The notes under the pieces were generated by a model. It made no database searches. It saw nothing but the letters and a program-made list of their open reading frames with translations, and was not told the origin of the DNA. From Stappia indica (GTDB taxonomy: Bacteria > Pseudomonadota > Alphaproteobacteria > Rhizobiales > Stappiaceae), in NCBI RefSeq assembly GCF_001696535.1, contig NZ_MBQE01000001.1:1550001-1614000 (forward strand): a DNA stretch of 64,000 nucleotides, given 5' to 3'. The position numbers and the translations under genes are program-made. The stretch's first letter is position 1. Each line of letters starts with the position of its first letter. Shown in pieces: positions 35,261 to 43,736 of the stretch.

Positions 35261-35567
35261 ATGAACTACTCCCGAAACAGGCAACGGGCTCGATCCCGTT
35301 TGCGTTTGAATGAGATACCGGTCCGGCCGGCACCGTCAGGACTGCAATGTGGTTCCGTCTCGCGGCTTTGCGCGGCTCGTCAACTGTTTGTATGGTGACG
35401 GGCCCCTCGGCGCCTGAACACGCACGACACCGGAGTCGCACGCCTAGCCCGGAAAGCCGCGTTCTGCAACGCCTACGGACAACATCTACCATGCTAAAAC
35501 GGCGATGACGTACGATCATTTCGCTGCAGACTGGATACGTGTAACAATCGGTCGGAAATAAGTCAAT
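35261..35567. promoter_or_regulatory. Divergent promoter region of ilvE and the marR-type gene
   Basis: 307 bases without a gene. An ACGGG/CCCGT hairpin lies close to the ilvE start (35283-35298). The 100 bases before the marR-type gene are relatively AT-rich, as expected for a promoter, but I see no clear -35/-10 pair. Confidence 0.4.
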
Positions 35568-36095
35568 ATGGCTGACGTAAATTTCTCGCAGGGCGCGAAA
35601 CAGGGCCAGCCGGCCAACTCGATGGAGATCCCCATCGACCTCATCGAGCTGCTGTTCTTCGCCTATCGCGACTTTACCGCCGACCCCGATGCGGCCCTTG
35701 CCGAGTTCGGGTTCGGCCGCGCACATCACCGCGTGCTGCACTTCGTCAGCCGCAATCCGGGCCTGCGCGTGACCGATCTGCTGGCGATCCTCAAGATCAC
35801 CAAGCAGAGCCTGGCACGTGTCCTCAAGCAGCTGGTCGAAGAAGGCTACATCCTGCAGGAGCCCGGACCGCAGGACCGGCGCGAGCGGCTGCTCTTCGCC
35901 ACTGCCAAGGGCGAACAGCTGGCCGCCCGTCTCACCGACCTGCAGGCGCAGCGCATCCGCCGCGCTCTCGCCGCAATGCCGGCCGAGAGCCACGATAGCG
36001 CCCGGCAGTTCCTGTATCATATGATCGATCCGGATCAGCGCGGCGACGTCGCCCGGCTGATTGACCGGCCGGCCCAGACGAGGGTGAGCCCGTGA
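35568..36095 (+). CDS. petP: MarR-family regulator, PetP-like
   Basis: A 175-residue winged-helix protein of the MarR family. ELLFFAYRDFTADPDAALAEFGFGRAHHRVLHFV (about 26-59, here quoted as two blocks) leads into the HTH (about 65-90, LRVTDLLAILKITKQSLARVLKQL) and wing (DRRERLLFATAKG, near 103). Its stop overlaps the response-regulator GTG by four bases. This MarR-plus-OmpR pairing matches petP-petR of Rhodobacter capsulatus, where petR was reported to be needed for cytochrome bc1-dependent growth. The name is by synteny and family, so moderate confidence. Confidence 0.8.
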   Translation: MADVNFSQGAKQGQPANSMEIPIDLIELLFFAYRDFTADPDAALAEFGFGRAHHRVLHFVSRNPGLRVTDLLAILKITKQSLARVLKQLVEEGYILQEPGPQDRRERLLFATAKGEQLAARLTDLQAQRIRRALAAMPAESHDSARQFLYHMIDPDQRGDVARLIDRPAQTRVSP

Positions 36096-36829
36096 CGACC
36101 GACAGCATCGAGACCCAGGCCGCTGCCCCGCCGCCGGCCGCCAGCGTGCAGGACGATGCCCCCCACCTGCTGCTGGTCGACGACGACACCCGCATCCGCA
36201 CCCTGCTGAAACGGTTCCTGACCGAGCATGGCTTCCGCATCACGGTGGCAGCGTCCGCCGCCGAGGCGCGCCGGCGCATGAACGGGCTCGCCTTCGACCT
36301 GCTGGTGGTCGACGTGATGATGCCGGGCGAGAGCGGGCTGGAGCTTGCCGCCGACCTGCACGCCCGCTCCGACGTGCCGATCCTCATGCTGACGGCCCGC
36401 TCCGACGCGGCAGATCGGATCGCCGGACTGGAGGCAGGCGCCGACGACTATCTGGTCAAGCCGTTCGAGCCGCGCGAGCTGCTCCTGCGCATCCGCGCGA
36501 TCCTGCGCCGGCGCGCAACGGCGGAAGTTCCCGAGCCGACCGACATCCGCTTCGGGCCCTACGTCTTCGATGCCGCCCGCCGCGAGCTGCGCCGCGGCGA
36601 CGAGGTGATCCGCCTGACGGACCGGGAGAAGGAAATTCTCACGCTCTTCACCGAAAAGCCCAACGAGACCGTGCCGCGCACCGAGATCGTCGGCGACGAC
36701 AGCGGCCTCGGCGAGCGTACGGTAGACGTGCAGATCAACAGGCTACGCCGCAAGATCGAGACCGACCCCGGCAATCCGCTCTATCTGCAGACCGTTCGCG
36801 GCATCGGCTACCGTCTCGTATGCGACTGA
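36092..36829 (+). CDS. petR: OmpR-family response regulator, PetR-like
   Basis: A 245-residue two-component regulator. The receiver domain (about 25-138) has the acidic pair DDD (30-32), phosphorylation Asp74 in LLVVDVMMPG and Lys123 in LVKPFEPREL. The winged-helix DNA-binding domain (about 150-243) shows LTDREKEILTLFTEKPNETVPR and TVDVQINRLRRKIE. The first 24 residues are Ala/Pro-rich and non-conserved. The GTG start overlaps the petP-like stop, with GAGGGTGAG upstream. Its 3' end overlaps the kinase gene by ten bases, so the three genes form one operon. Confidence 0.9.
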   Translation: MTTDSIETQAAAPPPAASVQDDAPHLLLVDDDTRIRTLLKRFLTEHGFRITVAASAAEARRRMNGLAFDLLVVDVMMPGESGLELAADLHARSDVPILMLTARSDAADRIAGLEAGADDYLVKPFEPRELLLRIRAILRRRATAEVPEPTDIRFGPYVFDAARRELRRGDEVIRLTDREKEILTLFTEKPNETVPRTEIVGDDSGLGERTVDVQINRLRRKIETDPGNPLYLQTVRGIGYRLVCD

Positions 36830-38247
36830 GCACACCGTTTCGCAGCGCCCTTGCCCGCCTGCGCGCCCTGCCGATGCCCGGCTGGCTGCGCCGTCTCGGC
36901 GAGTTGCTGGCCGCGCCCTATCGTGCTCTCGCCCACGCCCTCTACCGGCGCATGCCGAAAGGCCTTTTCACCCGCACGCTGCTGATCATCGTCACGCCGC
37001 TGGTGATCATGCAGGCCGTGCTCGCCTTCGTCTTCATGGAGCGGCACTACAACCTCGTCACCCAGCGCCTGTCGGACGCGGTCGTGCGCGACATCGCGAT
37101 GATCGTGCGCCTGACCGAGGCCACCGGCAGCGAGGAGGAGTTCCAGAAGATCGCCGAGATGGCCCGTGCCGATCTCGGCCTCGCCATCACCCTGCTGCCG
37201 CCCGAGCCCTTGCCGCCGCCGCGGCCCAAGCCGTTCTTCGATATCCTCGACCGCTACCTGTCGCAGCAGGTCGCGGCCTGGATCGGCAAGCCGTTCTGGA
37301 TCGACACGGTCGGCCGCTCCAGCTTCGTCGAGCTGCGCATCAAGCTGGCGAACAACGTGCTGCGCGTCATCGCCCGCCGCAGCCAGACCTATGCCTCCAA
37401 TTCGCACCTCTTCATCGTCTGGATGGTGTCGACCTCGCTCGTCCTGGTGATCCTGGCGATGCTGTTCCTGCGCAACCAGACACGCCCGGTGGAGCGGCTG
37501 GCCAATGCGGCGGAGAGCTTCGGCAAGGGGCGGCCGATCGAGGACTTCCGCCCCAGCGGCGCCCGCGAGGTGCGTCGTGCGGCACAGGCCTTCATCGAGA
37601 TGCGACGGCGCATCGAGCGCCAGATCGAGCAGCGCACGGCCATGCTTGCGGGCGTCAGCCACGACCTCAGGACCATCCTGACGCGCTTCCGCCTGCAACT
37701 CGCGCTGTTCCCCGACAGCGAGGAGGTGCGCGCGCTGCAGAGCGACGTCGACGAGATGAAGACGATGCTGGAGGACTATCTCGCCTTTGCCCGCGGCGAG
37801 GGCGACGAGCAGGCGCATCCCACCGACATCGGCCTGCTGTTCGAGGAGCTGGAGGCGGAAGCCGAGATCCTCGGCGCCTCGGTCACCTCGCACCTGCAGG
37901 GGCCTGCCGAGGTCACGCTGCGTCCCAATGCCTTCAAGCGAGCCCTGACCAATCTCGTCACCAACGCGGCGCGCCACGGCAGCAGACTGACCATTGAAGG
38001 GCGAAACGCCGACGGCTGGCTGACCATCACCATCGACGACGACGGGCCGGGCATTCCGGCGGAGGAGCGGGAAAACGTGTTCCGCCCGTTCTACCAGCTC
38101 GATCATGCGCGCAATCGCGACAGCGGCGGCAGCGGCCTCGGGCTTGCCATCGCCCGCGACATCGTCCGCGCCCATGGCGGGGACATCATGCTCGGCGACA
38201 GCGAAACCCTGGGCGGGCTGCACGCCCGCGTCCGCATCCCTGTTTAG
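36820..38247 (+). CDS. EnvZ-type sensor histidine kinase
   Basis: A 475-residue membrane kinase, partner of the overlapping response-regulator gene. Helix 1 (about 52-72) and helix 2 (about 195-216) frame a periplasmic domain of about 120 residues with a Pro-rich loop (EPLPPPRPKP). Then come a HAMP linker (about 217-270), the dimerisation/phosphoacceptor domain with His281 in AGVSHDLRTIL, and the ATPase domain: N-box LTNLVTNAARHG, G1 DDDGPGIP, F-box FRPFYQLD, G2 GGSGLGLAI. All catalytic boxes are intact. The signal is unknown; an EnvZ-like envelope or redox cue is possible. Confidence 0.92.
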   Translation: MRLSTPFRSALARLRALPMPGWLRRLGELLAAPYRALAHALYRRMPKGLFTRTLLIIVTPLVIMQAVLAFVFMERHYNLVTQRLSDAVVRDIAMIVRLTEATGSEEEFQKIAEMARADLGLAITLLPPEPLPPPRPKPFFDILDRYLSQQVAAWIGKPFWIDTVGRSSFVELRIKLANNVLRVIARRSQTYASNSHLFIVWMVSTSLVLVILAMLFLRNQTRPVERLANAAESFGKGRPIEDFRPSGAREVRRAAQAFIEMRRRIERQIEQRTAMLAGVSHDLRTILTRFRLQLALFPDSEEVRALQSDVDEMKTMLEDYLAFARGEGDEQAHPTDIGLLFEELEAEAEILGASVTSHLQGPAEVTLRPNAFKRALTNLVTNAARHGSRLTIEGRNADGWLTITIDDDGPGIPAEERENVFRPFYQLDHARNRDSGGSGLGLAIARDIVRAHGGDIMLGDSETLGGLHARVRIPV

Positions 38248-38288
38248 GTCAGGCCGGTCCAGGGCGCGGACGCGAGCGCAAGCGATCG

Positions 38289-38651
38289 CTAGAACAGGCG
38301 GCCGCCGAGCGGCACCTCCTGGTCGGGAGCCAGCAACACGACTTCCCCGTCCGCGTCCGGAACGCCGAGCGTCAGGACCTCGGACCTGATCGGTCCGATC
38401 TGGCGCGGCGGGAAGTTGACCACCGCCAGAACCTGGCGGCCGACGAGTTCTTCCGGCGTGTAGTGGCGGGTGATCTGGGCGCTGGATTTCTTGACGCCGA
38501 TCTCTGCTCCGAAATCGATCATCAGCTTGATCGCCGGCTTGCGCGCCTCGGGAAAGGGCGCCGCCTCGACGATACGGCCGACGCGGATGTCGACCTTGAG
38601 GAAGTCGTCAAAGGAAATGGCCGGCGAAGCGGCCGCATGGTCTTTCGTCAT
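38289..38651 (-). CDS. csaA: CsaA-type tRNA-binding protein
   Basis: A 120-residue OB-fold protein of the CsaA/EMAP-II group, related to the C-terminal tRNA-binding domain of methionyl- and phenylalanyl-tRNA synthetases. Marks: FDDFLKVDIRVGRIVEA near 14-30, KPAIKLMIDFGAEIGVKKSSAQI (38-60, quoted as family block) and LVGRQVLAVVNFPPRQIG near 69-86. In Bacillus it has been described as a secretion-related chaperone; its physiological role is unsettled. Convergent with the kinase gene; the TetR gene lies upstream on the same strand. Confidence 0.9.
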   Translation of the reverse strand: MTKDHAAASPAISFDDFLKVDIRVGRIVEAAPFPEARKPAIKLMIDFGAEIGVKKSSAQITRHYTPEELVGRQVLAVVNFPPRQIGPIRSEVLTLGVPDADGEVVLLAPDQEVPLGGRLF

Positions 38652-38747
38652 GATAGGTGATGTCCTGAAAGACAGAAGGCGGGAACGTTGGATCCGCGCG
38701 GGCCTTTCGGCCGGCGTGGCTGGGCGGCGCTCCCGGTACCTTAGTCG

Positions 38748-39455
38748 TCAGGCTGCGCTCGGGGAAGCCCCGGAGGGGGACGCTGCATCTTCCGGCCCTT
38801 CGCTGCCGGGCGGCGGCGCGTCCTGCCGCGTGCCGCCGCGCTCGCGGACCTTCGACAGGAACGGCTTGAGGAAGCTGCTGACCCGGTCGATCCGGCCCAT
38901 CCAGACCTCGCCCTCGTCCAGCTGGCGTGCCAGCGCCGACATGGTGCGGGCTAGGCCCGGATCCTCGTCGTCAAGCCACGTGTCGACCACGCGGGCGAAG
39001 GCGACGACCAGCGCCTGCGACATCACCGCCGCGCGCGGACCATTGGCGGGAATGCCGGCCGCCGTCAGCATCCAGCGCTGCGACGTCACGGCCTCGCGGT
39101 TGAGCTTCAGCGCCAACTGCGGATCGCGCTGCACCGCCTTGCGCAGGGCGCGGATCGCATCCTTGTGGGGAGACAGCGTGTCCAGCCGCGTCATCAGCAC
39201 GTCGAACAGCCGTTCGCGCGCCGGCTCGCCCTCCATGTCAGGATCGATGGAATCGAGGACCTTCTGGTCGATCTCGGAGAGGAATGCTCGCAGACATGCC
39301 GTCTTGCCGGGAAATTCGGCACGCAGCACCGACAGCTTGACGCCCGCGTCGCGCGCCACATCCGCCATCTCGAAGCCGTGCCAGCCCTGTTCGCCAAGGA
39401 GCGAAAGGAAGCTTGCGACGATCTTCTGCCTGGTTTTCGCGGTGGCCATGGTCAT
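38748..39455 (-). CDS. TetR/AcrR-family regulator
   Basis: A 235-residue repressor-type protein. The N-terminal HTH (about 7-55) shows TRQKIVASFLSLLGEQGWHGFEMADVARDAGVKLSVL in register with the TetR_N domain (described here by positions 8-44), and FPGKTACLRAFL replaces the common FxxKexL. The C-terminal ligand domain has no recognisable subclass, and the last 25 residues are Pro/Ser/Ala-rich and disordered. Starts at 39455 and 39449 are both possible. No dyad is obvious next to it; a distant target such as the 26113 dyad cannot be excluded. Confidence 0.82.
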   Translation of the reverse strand: MTMATAKTRQKIVASFLSLLGEQGWHGFEMADVARDAGVKLSVLRAEFPGKTACLRAFLSEIDQKVLDSIDPDMEGEPARERLFDVLMTRLDTLSPHKDAIRALRKAVQRDPQLALKLNREAVTSQRWMLTAAGIPANGPRAAVMSQALVVAFARVVDTWLDDEDPGLARTMSALARQLDEGEVWMGRIDRVSSFLKPFLSKVRERGGTRQDAPPPGSEGPEDAASPSGASPSAA

Positions 39456-39619
39456 CTCCGGATCACGTGTGACCGCGTTTCAGCCGCAGCTGCGACAGGC
39501 CGGTCACGAACACCTGATGAAGATGTAGGAAACCCTGCGCGACTTTTCGAGCCTTTGCGCGAGAAAGCAGCTGCGGCGCCTTGTCCGTCATGCAGACGTC
39601 GGCGCCGCAACGTGTTCTC

Positions 39620-40441
39620 TTAGCCGGCCAGCTCCTGCGAGCGCTTGCGCGCGGCCGCCACGGCCTTGTCCATCACCGGCTGGATGCCGCTCTCCGGCTC
39701 CATCAGCACGGCGAGCGCAGCCGCCGTCGTGCCGTTCGGCGAGGTGACGTTCTGGCGCAGCTCCGCGGCCGGCAGGTCGGAGCGATACAGCAGCTCGCCC
39801 GCCCCGCAGACGGTCTGGCGGGCGATGCGCATCGCCAGGTCCTCCGGCAGGCCCGCCTTGACGCCGGCAGCGGCCAGCGCCTCGGTCAGGTAGAAGACAT
39901 AGGCCGGTCCGGAGCCGCTGACGGCGGTGACCGCGTCGATCTGCTCTTCCTGCTCGACCCAGTCCGACGCGCCGATGGCCGCAAGCAACTTGTCGACCGT
40001 CGCGCGCTGCTCGCCGTCCGTCCGGTCGTTGGCATAGCCGACGCTCATGCCGCGTCCCACCTGGGACGGGGTGTTCGGCATCACGCGGACGATGGCGACA
40101 TCACCGAAGGCCTTGCGGAACGCTGCGACCGGAGTGCCGGCGGCAACCGAAATCACCAGCGTGCGCTCGTCGACGGCCGGCGCCAGGCTCGGCAGCACGC
40201 TCTCCATGATCTGCGGCTTCAGGGCTACCAGCAGCACGCCGGCCTTCAGGCCCTCGGTGACGGCTTCCGCATGACGGATGCCCGACTTTGCCACCATGTC
40301 CATCAGCTCGGTCGAGGGCTTCGGATCGACGACGAGAACAGCTTGCGGATCGGTGCCGGCGGCGAGCCAGCCCGACAGCATGGCGCCCCCCATCTTGCCG
40401 GCTCCGACAAGGACGAGCGGACGCTCCTTCGAAAAACTCAT
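39620..40441 (-). CDS. proC: Pyrroline-5-carboxylate reductase
   Basis: The cytosolic NAD(P)H-dependent enzyme for the last step of proline synthesis. 273 aa. The nucleotide loop LVGAGKMGGAMLSGWL (10-25), VRVMPNTPSQVGRGMS near 118 and the signature region AVSGSGPAYVFYLTEAL near 172-188 plus NVTSPNGTTAAALAVL near 231 are all present. It overlaps the ybjN-domain gene by four bases (ATGA). Confidence 0.96.
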   Translation of the reverse strand: MSFSKERPLVLVGAGKMGGAMLSGWLAAGTDPQAVLVVDPKPSTELMDMVAKSGIRHAEAVTEGLKAGVLLVALKPQIMESVLPSLAPAVDERTLVISVAAGTPVAAFRKAFGDVAIVRVMPNTPSQVGRGMSVGYANDRTDGEQRATVDKLLAAIGASDWVEQEEQIDAVTAVSGSGPAYVFYLTEALAAAGVKAGLPEDLAMRIARQTVCGAGELLYRSDLPAAELRQNVTSPNGTTAAALAVLMEPESGIQPVMDKAVAAARKRSQELAG

Positions 40442-40938
40442 GCTTCCCCCGCGGTTTCGAACAAGGCGGTGTCGATTGCCTCGGAGGCGCTTTTACCCGC
40501 CCAGACCACGAACTGGAAGGCCTGGTAGTACCGCTCGCAGGATTCGAGCGCGTTGGTAAGCAGCCCCTCGATCTGCTTGGAGGTCGCCTCGGCACCGCCG
40601 GCAAGCAGCAGCGACTGGCGGAAGATCACCACGCCTTCGCGGTTCCACAGGTCGAAATGCCCCATCCAGAGCTGCTCGTTGACCAGCGCCAGCAGGCGCA
40701 CCACCTCGGTGCGGCGCGGGTCCGGCACCTTCAGGTCGAAGGCGCAAGCCAGATGCAGCGCCTCCAGGTCCTCCATCCAGGAGAACGAGACGTGGTAGTC
40801 GCACCAGTGGCCGGCAACGGAAATCGTGATCTCTTCGTCGCAGGAGCGCTCGAAGGACCAGTCGTTGATGGCGGCGATATGCTCGATCGTGTCGACGGGG
40901 TTGGCGGGCCGTTCGAAGTCGATGTCGATGAGGCTCAT
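40438..40938 (-). CDS. YbjN-domain protein
   Basis: A 166-residue soluble protein of the YbjN (type III secretion chaperone-like fold) family. Features: PVDTIEHIAAINDWSFER near 14, ISVAGHWCDYHVSFSWMEDLEALHLACAFDLKV (39-71, conserved core), LLALVNEQLWMGHFDLW near 82 and CERYYQAFQFVVWAGKSASEA near 134-154. Such proteins lie next to proC in many alphaproteobacteria; in enterobacteria YbjN affects motility and stress phenotypes, mechanism unknown. It is coupled to proC. Confidence 0.87.
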   Translation of the reverse strand: MSLIDIDFERPANPVDTIEHIAAINDWSFERSCDEEITISVAGHWCDYHVSFSWMEDLEALHLACAFDLKVPDPRRTEVVRLLALVNEQLWMGHFDLWNREGVVIFRQSLLLAGGAEATSKQIEGLLTNALESCERYYQAFQFVVWAGKSASEAIDTALFETAGEA

Positions 40939-41252
40939 GGGAGGTTCCTCTCGGCTTGCAGGCCATGCGCGGCGCTGCCGAAGCGCGTGGCCACCGTGTC
41001 GGTCCGCAGGGTGCTGGCCTGCCGCAAGCGAATGTCCGCGAGCCGCGTTGACGTTTCGAGCCCATCGGCATCGCCGTCCCGCGAATCTCCGCCTGGCTTC
41101 AGTATATAGGGAGAAGCGATTTCAAGGATATGTTCACTTTTCCTTTACGGATTTGAAGCTGTGGACGGCGAGTTTCCGCTACGTCCCCGGCCCTCACCCG
41201 GCGCTGACGCCGGGTGACCATCCTGTGCCGATTCGCCGGCGCCGTCGCAGGA
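40939..41252. other. Non-coding gap between ubiK and the ybjN gene, with a strong hairpin
   Basis: 314 bases. A 9-bp stem CACCCGGCG/CGCCGGGTG (41195-41203 with 41208-41216) follows the ubiK stop on the minus strand but has no T-tract, so termination is doubtful. An AT-rich stretch with TATATACTG (minus strand, near 41101-41109) may be the -10 region for ybjN-proC. Confidence 0.45.
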
Positions 41253-41537
41253 TCAGTCTTCCGCGGCTTTCGCCTTGGTCGCGCGCGGCTTCGCCGCGGA
41301 CTTTTCCAGCTCGACGATGCGCGCCTCGAGCTCGTCGATCCGGTCGAGCGCACGCGCCGCCATATCCTTCACGACATCGTGTTCTTCGCGCTTGACCAGG
41401 TCCATGTCGGCGAGAAACCGCTCGGCCTGGGCCCGGAAAGCGGTCTCCACCTCGCGCCGCGCGCCCTGGGCGACACCAGCCATGTCCGTCATCAGCTTGG
41501 CGAAATCGTCGAGAACCCGGTTCGGTCCCTGTGTCAT
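41253..41537 (-). CDS. ubiK: UbiK-family accessory factor (BMFP domain)
   Basis: A 94-residue coiled-coil protein. The N-terminal NRVLDDFAKLMTDMAGVAQGAR (6-27) is amphipathic and binds membranes in the family. The C-terminal half has heptads (ALDRIDELEARIVELEKSA, about 63-81) that give trimers. In E. coli UbiK helps late ubiquinone synthesis with UbiJ; the Brucella BMFP protein is membrane-fusogenic in vitro. The tail is Lys/Ala-rich. GAAGGA precedes the ATG at 41537. Divergent from lgt. Confidence 0.85.
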   Translation of the reverse strand: MTQGPNRVLDDFAKLMTDMAGVAQGARREVETAFRAQAERFLADMDLVKREEHDVVKDMAARALDRIDELEARIVELEKSAAKPRATKAKAAED

Positions 41538-41717
41538 GGCCAGTCCTTCTCTGCTGCCGGCCCATCGGGCCGTGTCGTACTTTCTCCTAGGTAGTGCGCT
41601 TTTGTGCGCGACGAAACACCCCATCTCGGAGAAATCGCCGCAGCCTTGACGCACGCTGCCCGGAGCGGCAACGTCGCGCCGCATGTCGTGCCGGTCCGCC
41701 GGCGAGCCGGAGCCCCC

Positions 41718-42563
41718 ATGCCGATCCTTGCCCTGCCCTTCCCCGCCATAGATCCCGTGCTGATCGAGCTCGGCCCTTTCGCGATCCGCTGGTACGCGCT
41801 TGCCTATATCGCCGGGCTGCTGCTCGGCTGGCGCTACATGCGCGGCCTCGTCTCGCGCGACGAGCTGTGGGGTCGGACGCCGCGCCCGTCCCTGCTCGAT
41901 GTGGACGATTTCGTCGTCTATGCGACCATCGGCACCATCCTGGGCGGGCGGCTCGGCTACGTGCTGTTCTATGCCCCGGCCTATTACCTTCAGAACCCGA
42001 TGGACATCCTGCAGGTCTGGACGGGCGGCATGTCGTTCCACGGCGGCTTCCTCGGCGTGGTTCTCGCCATGGTCGTCTTCGCCTGGCGGCGCGGCATCCC
42101 GCTCTGGACGCTGTTCGACCTTGCCGGCGCCGTCGCGCCCATCGGCCTGTTCTTCGGGCGCCTTGCCAACTTCATCAATGGCGAACTGTGGGGCCGGGTG
42201 ACCGATGTGCCCTGGGCCTTCGTCTTCCCGGGTGCCGGTCCTGATCCCCGCCATCCGAGCCAGCTCTACGAAGCCGCGCTCGAAGGCCTGTTGCTGCTCG
42301 TCGTCGCCCGCATCGTGGTGCTGCGCGGCGGCTTCCGCCGGCCGGGCCTCGTCGCCGGCACCTTCGCGCTCGGCTACGGCCTGTCGCGCTCCTTCGTCGA
42401 GTTCTTCCGGGTGCCGGACGCCCATATCGGCTATCTCGGGCCGGGGCTCACCATGGGCATCCTGCTGTCGCTGCCGATGATCATCGTCGGCCTGTGGGCC
42501 ATCGCGCGGGCACTGCGCAAGCCGCCCGTCGACGGCGAGACAAGCCCGGGCCAGGCTGCGTGA
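41718..42563 (+). CDS. lgt: Prolipoprotein diacylglyceryl transferase
   Basis: The inner-membrane enzyme that transfers diacylglycerol from phosphatidylglycerol to the lipobox Cys of prolipoproteins. 281 aa, seven helices. The signature GRLANFINGELWGR (about 146-159) is exact; FHGGFLGVV near 110 carries the catalytic-site His, and RHPSQLYEAALEG near 180 is also typical. The ATG at 41718 (CGGAG eight bases upstream) is preferred to an upstream ATG at 41604, because MPILALPFPAIDPV is the standard N-terminus. It overlaps midA by four bases. Confidence 0.95.
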   Translation: MPILALPFPAIDPVLIELGPFAIRWYALAYIAGLLLGWRYMRGLVSRDELWGRTPRPSLLDVDDFVVYATIGTILGGRLGYVLFYAPAYYLQNPMDILQVWTGGMSFHGGFLGVVLAMVVFAWRRGIPLWTLFDLAGAVAPIGLFFGRLANFINGELWGRVTDVPWAFVFPGAGPDPRHPSQLYEAALEGLLLLVVARIVVLRGGFRRPGLVAGTFALGYGLSRSFVEFFRVPDAHIGYLGPGLTMGILLSLPMIIVGLWAIARALRKPPVDGETSPGQAA

Positions 42564-43669
42564 CCTCGCCCGAGCCGCAAACGACACCGCTCGGCGCGCG
42601 CATCCGCGCGCTGATCGAGGCCGGCGGGCCGATGTCCGTCTTCGACTTCATGGGCCTGTGCCTCACTGACCCCGAGCACGGCTACTACATGCAAGCCGAG
42701 CCCTTCGGCGCGGATGGCGACTTCATCACCGCACCGGAGGTCAGCCAGTTCTTCGGCGAGCTGGTCGGTGCCTGGGTCGTCCAGACCCATGCCGCCCTCG
42801 GCAGCCCGCAGCGCGTTCATCTGGTCGAACTCGGCCCCGGTCGCGGCACCTTGATGGCCGACATGCTGCGTGTCGCCGCCCTGCGTCCGGCCTTTCGCGA
42901 GGCCGCCTCCCTGCATCTGGTGGAGACCAGCCGGCGCCTGCGCGCCATCCAGCGCACCACCCTGGGCGAGGCTGGCGACCACACCCACTGGCACGACCGG
43001 ATCACCGACCTGCCGACGGACGCGCCGCTGATCGTCGTCGCCAACGAGTTCTTCGACGCCCTGCCCGTGCGCCAGTATGTCAGGACCCCGCAAGGCTGGC
43101 GCGAGCGGGCCGTCGGGCTGGATGCGGCCGGCTCCCTCCAGTTCGTCGCCGGCACCGGCAGCCTCGACCCCGGCTCCCTGCCCGCCGATCTTGCCGGCGC
43201 AGCCGAGGGCGCAATCCTGGAGACCCAGCCGCTCGCCAATGCGCTGATGGAGGAGCTTGCCGGCCGCATCGCCCGGCAGGGCGGCGCCCTGCTCGCCATC
43301 GACTACGGCTATGCCCGCACGGCGACCGGCGAGACGCTGCAGGCCCTGCGCGCCCACCGCCATGTTCCGGTCCTCGCAGAGCCGGGCCTTGCCGATCTCA
43401 CCGCCCATGTGAACTTCGAGGCGCTGGCCCGCGCGGCCCGCACCGGCGGACTGCGCCCGCGCCCGCTGCTGACGCAGGGCGACTTCCTGCTCCGCCTCGG
43501 CCTGCTGGAGCGCGCCGGCCAGGTCGGTGCCGGCCGCCCGCAGGAGGATCAGGAGCGCATCCGCGGCGAGGTCGAGCGGCTGGCGGCGCCCCAGGAGATG
43601 GGCGATCTCTTCAAGGTGCTGGCCGTGGCGGCGGACGATGCCGTGCTGCCGCTTTTCGATGGCGTTTGA
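42560..43669 (+). CDS. MidA/NDUFAF7-family SAM-dependent methyltransferase
   Basis: A 369-residue class I methyltransferase of the DUF185 family. Mitochondrial NDUFAF7 dimethylates an arginine of the complex I subunit NDUFS2; bacterial homologues may act on NuoD (inference). Marks: GPMSVFDFMGLCLTDPEHGYYM near 25-46 (family block), GDFITAPEVSQFFGELVG near 54, VELGPGRGTLMADML near 92 (SAM loop), VANEFFDALPVRQ near 163 and AIDYGYA near 251. The GTG start overlaps the lgt stop (GTGA). The lgt-midA-pgeF order is common in the group. Confidence 0.92.
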   Translation: MTSPEPQTTPLGARIRALIEAGGPMSVFDFMGLCLTDPEHGYYMQAEPFGADGDFITAPEVSQFFGELVGAWVVQTHAALGSPQRVHLVELGPGRGTLMADMLRVAALRPAFREAASLHLVETSRRLRAIQRTTLGEAGDHTHWHDRITDLPTDAPLIVVANEFFDALPVRQYVRTPQGWRERAVGLDAAGSLQFVAGTGSLDPGSLPADLAGAAEGAILETQPLANALMEELAGRIARQGGALLAIDYGYARTATGETLQALRAHRHVPVLAEPGLADLTAHVNFEALARAARTGGLRPRPLLTQGDFLLRLGLLERAGQVGAGRPQEDQERIRGEVERLAAPQEMGDLFKVLAVAADDAVLPLFDGV

Positions 43670-43736
43670 CAGCGGCCCCGCTTCAAACCACCATCCCGGC
43701 AACTCCTTCCCGCCACGAAACAGGCTGACAGGCCCC

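Noticed and set aside
41195-41216. Strong hairpin after ubiK as an intrinsic terminator
   Set aside because: No T-tract on the minus strand, so only structure is claimed.
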